Positions 58,939 to 64,000 of a stretch of 64,000 bases of DNA are shown piece after piece (position 1 is the first letter of the stretch; every line of letters starts with the position of its first letter). The stretch comes from SZUA-318 sp964412015. GTDB taxonomy: Bacteria > Gemmatimonadota > Gemmatimonadetes > Longimicrobiales > Gaopeijiaceae. The position numbers were made by a program, and so were the translations under genes. The DNA is taken from positions 124,001-188,000 of the forward strand of contig CAYPMO010000002.1 in the NCBI GenBank assembly GCA_964412015.1. Reading direction: 5' to 3'. Below the pieces are notes generated by a model that was not told where the DNA came from, searched no databases, and worked only from the letters and a program-made list of their open reading frames with translations.

Positions 58939-61580
58939 TCACTCCCCGTTGAGCACCGACACCGGGTCCAGTCGGCTGGCCCGCCACGCCGGGACGAGGG
59001 ACGCCAGCGTGGCGACGAGGAGGAGCGTGACGGCCACCCCCGCGTACGTGGCCGGGTCCGACGGTTCCACCTCGTACAGCACGGAGCCCAGGGCGCCGGC
59101 GGTGCCCACCGCCCCCGCCAGTCCCACCCCAACCCCTACCGCCACGGGCACCAGGCTCCCGCCCAGCGCAGAGCCCAGCACCTCGCTCCGGGACGCCCCC
59201 AGGGCGAGGCGCACGCCGAACTCGGCCGTGCGCCGCCCCACGGTGAACGTCGTGACGCCGAAGACGCCCACCGCCCCCAGGAGGAGGGCCAGGGCGCCGA
59301 ATGCTCCCAGCACGCCGGCGAGGAAGCGCGTGGTCCGCGCTGACGCCCCGAACACCCGGGAAAGCTCGTCCATCCCGGAGATGGGCACGTCCGGGTCCAC
59401 GGACCACACCGCCTCCTGCACGGACGCCGCCTGCTCCAGCGCGTCCACGCCCGGACGCATGCGGGCCATCACCCAAAAGGACGTGTTCCACATTAGCTGC
59501 CGGTGGGTGAAATACATCTCCGGGCGGGGCTCCCGGCCCAGCCCGTGCTGGCGCACGTCGCCCACCACCCCCACCACCCGGTGCGGGTCGCTGTTGGTGC
59601 CCATGACCCGCAGCCAGCGGGCCAGCGGGTCCGCCCCCGGCCAGAAGCGGTCCACAAAGGCCTGGTTCACCACCACGACCTTCTCCCCGCCGGCGTCGTC
59701 GGAGGGCAAGAGCGTCCGCCCTTGCCCCACCCTCATCCCCACCGTCTCGAAGTACCCCGGGTGCACCAGCCGGATGTTCACCGACGGCACGGTGCCCTCG
59801 ATCTCCACGCCCTCGGGGTAGGTCGGGAAGCTCCAGTTGTTGGGGGTAGCGGGCAGGAGGTGGATGGCCGAGGCCCGCTCCACTTGGGGGAGAGCTGCGA
59901 CGCGGGCCAGCACGTCGGCGTAGTACGCCTGGAAAGCCTCGCCGTCGGGGACCCCCCCGAGGGCGGGTTGGGACGGAACACCAGCACCCCCGTCCCGTCC
60001 AGCCCCGGGTCCTCGGTGCTCATCCGGTGCAGGGAGCGGAGCATGAGCCCCGAGCCCACCACCACCATGACCGCCAGCGCCACCTCCAGACCCACCAGCG
60101 CGGGCGTGAGGCGGGAGCGCCTACGCCCGCTGGCCGCCCGCGGGGCGCCGCCGAGGGACGACGTGGCGTCCACGCGGCTCACCCGCACCGCGGGAACGAG
60201 CCCGGCGAGGAGCGCGGCCGCCACCGTGGCGGCGACGGCGAAGAGGAGCACGGCGCCGTCCACGGAGACGTCCCGCACCCGGGGGAAGTCGGCAGGGGCC
60301 AGCGCCACCACCAGGCGCACGAAGCTGAAGGAGAGGGCCACCCCCAACGCTCCGCCCGCCAGTCCCAGGACGCCGCTCTCCACCAGGAGGAGGCGCACCA
60401 CCCGGTCGCGGCCGGCGCCCAGGGCGGAGCGCACGGCCAGGTCCCGTCCCCTCGCCTCGCCCCGGGCCAGGAGGAGGTTGGCCACGTTGGCGCAGGCGAT
60501 GAGGAGCACCAGCGAAACGGCGCCCAGGGCCACCCAGAGCACCGGGCCCACCGAGCCGGCGGCGTGCTGCTGGAGAGGGCGCACGCTGGCCGCCTGCACG
60601 TCCGCCTCGTCGAAGAGGCGGGGCATGGCCTCGCGGACCTGGCGGGCGAAAGCCCGCACCTGCTCGGTGGCCTGCTCCAGCGTGGCCCCCGGGGCTAGGC
60701 GCGCCACCCGGTCGTTCACGTACCACGTGTTGTCCTGGGCCATCTCGATGCCCGGCTCCACGGAGAGCGGGACCCACACGTCGGGGCGGCCCGTGATGGG
60801 CCGGTAATCCGGGGGCATCACGCCGACGACGGTGCGCCGGGGCATGTCGTTGGTGGCCAGCTCGATGGTGCTCCCGAGCGTGGCCGGGTCGCTCCCGAAG
60901 GCCCGCATCCAGAGCCCGTGGGACAGGATCGCCACGCCATCGGCGCCCGGGACGCCCTCCTCCGCGGTGAAGTCGCGGCCCAGGAAGGGGCGCACGCCCA
61001 GCACCCGGAAGTGCTGCGGGGAGACCCGCGCGCCGTCCACGTCCAGCGGCTCTCCCTGCCCAATGAGGGTGAAGGACCATCCGCTGTACCCCGTGGCCTC
61101 CTCCAGCGCCGGCGAGGCCGCCACCAGCTCCCGGACCATGGAGCCGTTGAAGTTCACCTCGGGCCAGAGGGCGACCAGGCGGTGGGCCTCGGCGTAGGGA
61201 AGGGACTTGAGAAGCACGCCGTGGACCACCGAGAACGTGGCCGTGGAGGTGCCGATACCCAGCGCCAGCGTCACCAGCACGACCAGCGCCAATCCCGGCG
61301 AACGGGTCAGCGTGCGCACCGCGTAGCGGCCGTCCTGCGTCAGAGCTCCCATCCTGCCACCTCCCCGGTTCGTCATGAGCGTTCGCGGCCACTCCCGCAG
61401 CGCAACCGCGGCCACGTCCAGCACCCCTCTCGTCCACGTCCACACGGCCGCCGGCGCCGAGCGGGCCTCCGCCCTGCGCAGGGCGAAGACGTCCTCCATG
61501 TCCCCACCGAAGCGCTCCCGGAACGCGGGCGGCAGGAGCCGGAGCAGCGCCCCGTAAGCACGCACCTCTCTGGCCGACAC
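58939..61580 (-). pseudogene. ADOP-type ABC transporter permease, one frameshift
   Basis: Large MacB/FtsX duplicated permease with the N-terminal extension typical of the family (YGALLRLLPPAFRERFGGDM). Part 1: GRYAVRTLTRSPGLALVVLV, FSVVHGVLLKSLPYAEAHRL, periplasmic region, VSLVLLIACANVANLLLARG and GRDLAVRSALGAGRDRVVRL. Part 2: FFTVGMRVGQGR-like YFETVGMRVGQGRTLLP, VGVFGVTTFTVGRRTAEFGV, RASRLDPVSVLNGE at the end. The frame changes in the C7 run at 59952-59958; one base restores GGVPDGEAFQAYYADV. GTG 61580 starts three bases after the PadR stop. Otherwise complete at about 880 residues, so it may be functional if the shift is an error. Confidence 0.87.
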
Positions 61581-61582
61581 GC

Positions 61583-61930
61583 CTATCCTTCCGGGAGGAG
61601 GTCGTGGACCGCCGCGTCGCGCACCAGGTCCCGGAGGCGGAGGGCCTCCGCCCTGAGCACCGCCCGCCCCGTTGGCGTGAGGCGCAGGTACGTGCGCCGC
61701 CGGTCGGCGTCCGGGGGCGCGGTGCACTCCTCCACCAGCTCCCGGGCCAGCAGGTCCCGGATGCGCCGGAAGAGGTTGGCCGGGTAGAGCTTCATCCGCC
61801 CCGCCTCCGCCTCCTCAATGGCCTGCACGATGGCCGTGCCATAGCTCGGCCCCGGGGCGAGGGCCATGAGGATGCGGAACTCCAGGAGGTGGAGCGGGAG
61901 GAAGCTGCCTGCTGCGCGACGGTCCGCCAT
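61583..61930 (-). CDS. PadR-family transcriptional regulator
   Basis: 115 residues: LHLLEFRILMALAPGPSYGT, AIVQAIEEAEAGRMKLYPAN, LFRRIRDLLARELVEE and RRTYLRLTPTGRAVLRAEA, a winged-helix PadR domain with a short C-terminal helix. PadR genes directly before ADOP permeases are a recurrent pair in Acidobacteria and Gemmatimonadota and usually regulate the transporter. Confidence 0.88.
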   Translation of the reverse strand: MADRRAAGSFLPLHLLEFRILMALAPGPSYGTAIVQAIEEAEAGRMKLYPANLFRRIRDLLARELVEECTAPPDADRRRTYLRLTPTGRAVLRAEALRLRDLVRDAAVHDLLPEG

Positions 61931-62122
61931 CGACCCTCCGACTGGGTCAGGACACTATCAGGATGACATGTTCCTTGGATCGTGTCGGTTTGACAGGGTT
62001 GGGGGCGAAAGGGTTGCAGGCGCTTCAGGCGACGTCGGGGCGGCGGCAGGCAGAACATCTCCCGGAGGACGGCCACGTCGGGCCGCGCCGGATCACGGCT
62101 CCTCGCCTCCCCGCTCCAGGCG
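61931..62122. promoter_or_regulatory. Upstream region of the PadR-ADOP operon
   Basis: No gene. GACAC (61949-61953 region) and GTGTC about 30 bases on may form a loose inverted repeat near the PadR start, where a PadR operator is expected. Not conclusive. Confidence 0.25.
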
Positions 62123-62266
62123 CAGGGGGAACCGAAGCTGACCAGGTCCGAAGCAGAGGATCGCTTCCTGGACCTCGTCGCCAGGGGCGGGATCGAGGCG
62201 CCGGAGACGAACAACCCGTCGGCGGTGCGGTGGGTTTGGTTGCCGGTCGGAAACCTACGATCTTGA
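62123..62266 (+). pseudogene. Possible remnant of an AbiEi/DUF559-type domain gene
   Basis: The + frame reads EPKLTRSEAEDRFLDLVARG then IEAPETNN and a stop at 62264-62266. The pattern RSEAExRFLxLxxxxGIxxPExN resembles the C-terminal domain found after AbiEi-like regions. Too short to be sure. Confidence 0.3.
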
Positions 62267-62347
62267 AAGGGTACGCGAAGGGAACCAACAGTCCGCCGGC
62301 GAGGCGACGGACCGCGCTCCCGGAACCGACATACCACGAGTGATGCC

Positions 62348-63241
62348 ATGAGCAATCGCGAGCGCCAGCTCCAGAAGATGAAGAAGGCCGACGGCTTCAT
62401 CGCCGCCCTCGACCAGAGCGGCGGCAGCACGCCCAAAGCGCTTCGCCTCTACGGGATTCCGGAGGACAGCTGGTCGGGCGAGGACCAGATGTACGACCTC
62501 GTCCACCAGATGCGGACCCGGATCATCACCAGCCCGGCGTTCACGGGTGAGCGCATCCTGGCCGCCATCCTGTTCGAGAACACGATGGAGCGGGACATCG
62601 AAGGGCGCTCCACGTCCGACTACCTGTGGAACGCGAAGGAGATCGTGCCGATCCTGAAGGTGGACCAGGGGCTGGCCGGGGAGCAGGACGGCGTCCGCCT
62701 GATGAAGCCCATGCCAAAGTTGGATGCGCTGCTCGATCGGGCCGAGAAGCACAAGATGTTCGGCACGAAGATGCGTTCGGTGATCAGCCAGGCGAACGCG
62801 AAGGGCATCCAGGCGATCGCCGACCAGCAGTTCGAGATCGGTCGCCACATCGTCTCCCGCGGCTTCGTACCCATCCTCGAGCCCGAGGTGGACATCCACT
62901 GCCCGGACAAGAAAGGCGCGGAGAAGCTGCTCGAGGAGGCGCTCATGCGGGGGCTGAACGAGCTCGGCAAGGACGAGCTCGTGATGCTGAAGCTCACGAT
63001 CCCGGACGACGACAACCTCTACCGGCGCTGCATCGAGCACCCGAACGTCGTACGGGTCGTCGCCCTCTCGGGCGGCTACAGCCGGCAGGAGGCGAACGAG
63101 CGCCTCACCCGCCAGCACGGGATGGTCGCGAGCTTCTCGCGGGCGCTGAGCGAGGGGCTCACGGCGCAGCAGTCGGACGGGGAGTTCAACCGGATGCTGG
63201 ACGAGTCGATCCAGAGCATCTTCGAGGCCTCGAAGACCTGA
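62348..63241 (+). CDS. Class I fructose-bisphosphate aldolase
   Basis: 297 residues. MKKADGFIAALDQSGGSTPK, LYGIPEDSWSGEDQMYDLVH, ILFENTMERDIEGR, VPILKVDQGLAGEQDGV, FVPILEPEVDIHCPDKKGAE and ELVMLKLTIPDDDNLY with the Schiff-base lysine in MLKLT; ends with SGGYSRQEANERLTRQHGM. Matches the bacterial class I type (as in staphylococcal Fda). Metal-independent cleavage of fructose-1,6-bisphosphate in glycolysis. Monocistronic by position. Confidence 0.93.
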   Translation: MSNRERQLQKMKKADGFIAALDQSGGSTPKALRLYGIPEDSWSGEDQMYDLVHQMRTRIITSPAFTGERILAAILFENTMERDIEGRSTSDYLWNAKEIVPILKVDQGLAGEQDGVRLMKPMPKLDALLDRAEKHKMFGTKMRSVISQANAKGIQAIADQQFEIGRHIVSRGFVPILEPEVDIHCPDKKGAEKLLEEALMRGLNELGKDELVMLKLTIPDDDNLYRRCIEHPNVVRVVALSGGYSRQEANERLTRQHGMVASFSRALSEGLTAQQSDGEFNRMLDESIQSIFEASKT

Positions 63242-63302
63242 GCTCCGGGCGGGGCGAGGTCAGCGACCCGGAAAGCGATCCCGGTAACCGACCGCAGGCG
63301 GG

Positions 63303-64000
63303 TCAGTTCTTCTTCGTGAACCGCCCGGTCCCGTCGTTCAGGTACAGAGCGGGATGGATCTTGGCTCCGCCCTGGATGCCGACGTACTCGTCTCCCAGGA
63401 AGAGGTCCACGTCGCCGTCGCCGTCAACGTCTCCCGACGTCACGCTGTGCGTGAAGCCGTTGGCTGCCGTCGTGGAGAAATGCGTGGACGTCCGGTCCAC
63501 CAAGCCCGCGCCTTCCGAGAGCAAAAGGCGATTGGGCGCTCCGGGAAACGGCTCGCCGTCGTGCCCGTGGTCCGCCACGAACACGTCGAGGCGTCCGTCT
63601 CCGTTGAAGTCGGCCACCTCCCAGTCGCGGGGATGGAAGTGAAGGAGGTCGCCGCTGCCCACGAGCTCCACCGTGGCCTCGAAGAAGAGACCACCACCGT
63701 CGTTGCGGTAGGCCGCCAGCGGCGAGGGCGGAAGGACGGTCCCGCCCAGGTCCGTCCGCGTGATGAAGTCGGGAAGAGCATCGCCGTCGATGTCCAGCAG
63801 CACGCCGTCGGGCGCCCGGTAGTCGGCCCCGAAGGCCGCCTCTTCGAAGGCCATGCTCCCCGGCGTCGACGTGTTCCGGTACACGACCTGGGGAAAACCG
63901 CCAATCTCCGAGTCGGGAAAGTCCCCGCTGGTAAGGGCCAGGACGTCCACGTCGCCGTCGCCGTCCACGTCTCCCGTCAGCGCCATCTCCCAGGGCCAAC
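63303..64000 (-). CDS. FG-GAP/VCBS repeat protein, C-terminal part
   Basis: The gene runs past the right edge of the window; the frame is open at 64000. Repeats contain the calcium-binding-type GDVDGDGDVDVLALTSGDF, DIDGDALPDFITRTD, DFNGDGRLDVFVADHGHDG and GDVDGDGDVDLFLGDEYVG, i.e. integrin-like FG-GAP propeller blades. The end ALYLNDGTGRFTKKN is typical of a blade edge. Probably a secreted or surface protein; the N-terminus is not visible. Confidence 0.8.
   Translation of the reverse strand, partial: WPWEMALTGDVDGDGDVDVLALTSGDFPDSEIGGFPQVVYRNTSTPGSMAFEEAAFGADYRAPDGVLLDIDGDALPDFITRTDLGGTVLPPSPLAAYRNDGGGLFFEATVELVGSGDLLHFHPRDWEVADFNGDGRLDVFVADHGHDGEPFPGAPNRLLLSEGAGLVDRTSTHFSTTAANGFTHSVTSGDVDGDGDVDLFLGDEYVGIQGGAKIHPALYLNDGTGRFTKKN

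Noticed and set aside
1..64000. CRISPR arrays
   Set aside because: No regularly spaced repeats other than the three 23-bp tandem copies, which have no spacers.

Overview
The window is GC-rich, densely coding bacterial DNA. It most resembles a member of Gemmatimonadota or a related environmental lineage. This is an inference from gene content: SusC/RagA-type TonB receptor, FlgD-type Ig sorting tail, PadR plus ADOP-type permeases, VPS10/BNR-like proteins, and a mannose-family PTS next to HPr kinase. No 16S gene is present to confirm it. Many genes start with GTG or TTG and overlap by 1-4 bases, so long operons are likely.

Region 1 (1-41.1 kb) is conserved core chromosome, nearly all on the + strand. 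It holds the 3' end of a VPS10/BNR-like protein, a frameshifted class V aminotransferase on the minus strand, rnz-aroA-cmk-rpsA, and a PBP-activator-like lipoprotein. A propionyl-CoA to succinyl-CoA module follows (carboxylase beta subunit, biotin carboxylase, separate biotin carrier, methylmalonyl-CoA mutase catalytic subunit), with a PDZ protein and a RumA/TrmA-type RNA methyltransferase interleaved. Next come fmdB-argS-pfkB-purM, a riboflavin operon (ribD-ribE-ribBA-ribH) running into nusB and a glycosyltransferase, and a complete regulatory/transport PTS operon (hpf-hprK-EIIA-EIIB-EIIC-EIID-HPr-EI). The region ends with metK, a bifunctional nuclease, recO, selB, an FlgD-Ig protein, ptsN and a dus gene.

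Region 2 (41.25-50.8 kb) is a genomic island at the 3' end of a tmRNA gene (41255-41605, encoded tag ANSDLALAA). The last 16 bases of the tmRNA recur at 41799-41814 and 50751-50766. A 213-bp near-identical direct repeat brackets about 8.7 kb. The island carries a large serine recombinase with a small upstream gene and a palindrome-covered promoter, a PQQ-propeller protein, a frameshifted SusC-like receptor, an AAA/DUF4143 ATPase preceded by three 23-bp repeats, a MerR-like regulator with its own palindrome, and relics of a recombinase tail and a lactate permease.

Region 3 (50.8-62.3 kb) is a decayed accessory zone. It contains an IS91-type transposase fragment fused to a VPS10-like 5' end, a carbamate kinase fragment, an ADOP permease pseudogene, and a second serine-recombinase relic. 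Apparently intact genes sit among these: two lipoproteins, a clostripain-like peptidase, an outer-membrane barrel and a PadR-ADOP pair (the ADOP has a homopolymer frameshift). Region 4 (62.3-64 kb) returns to ordinary genes: class I fructose-bisphosphate aldolase and the 3' part of an FG-GAP/VCBS repeat protein.

Several frameshifts lie in G/C homopolymers (C6 at 2175, G6 at 46202, C7 at 59952), so some broken genes may be sequence errors rather than biology.
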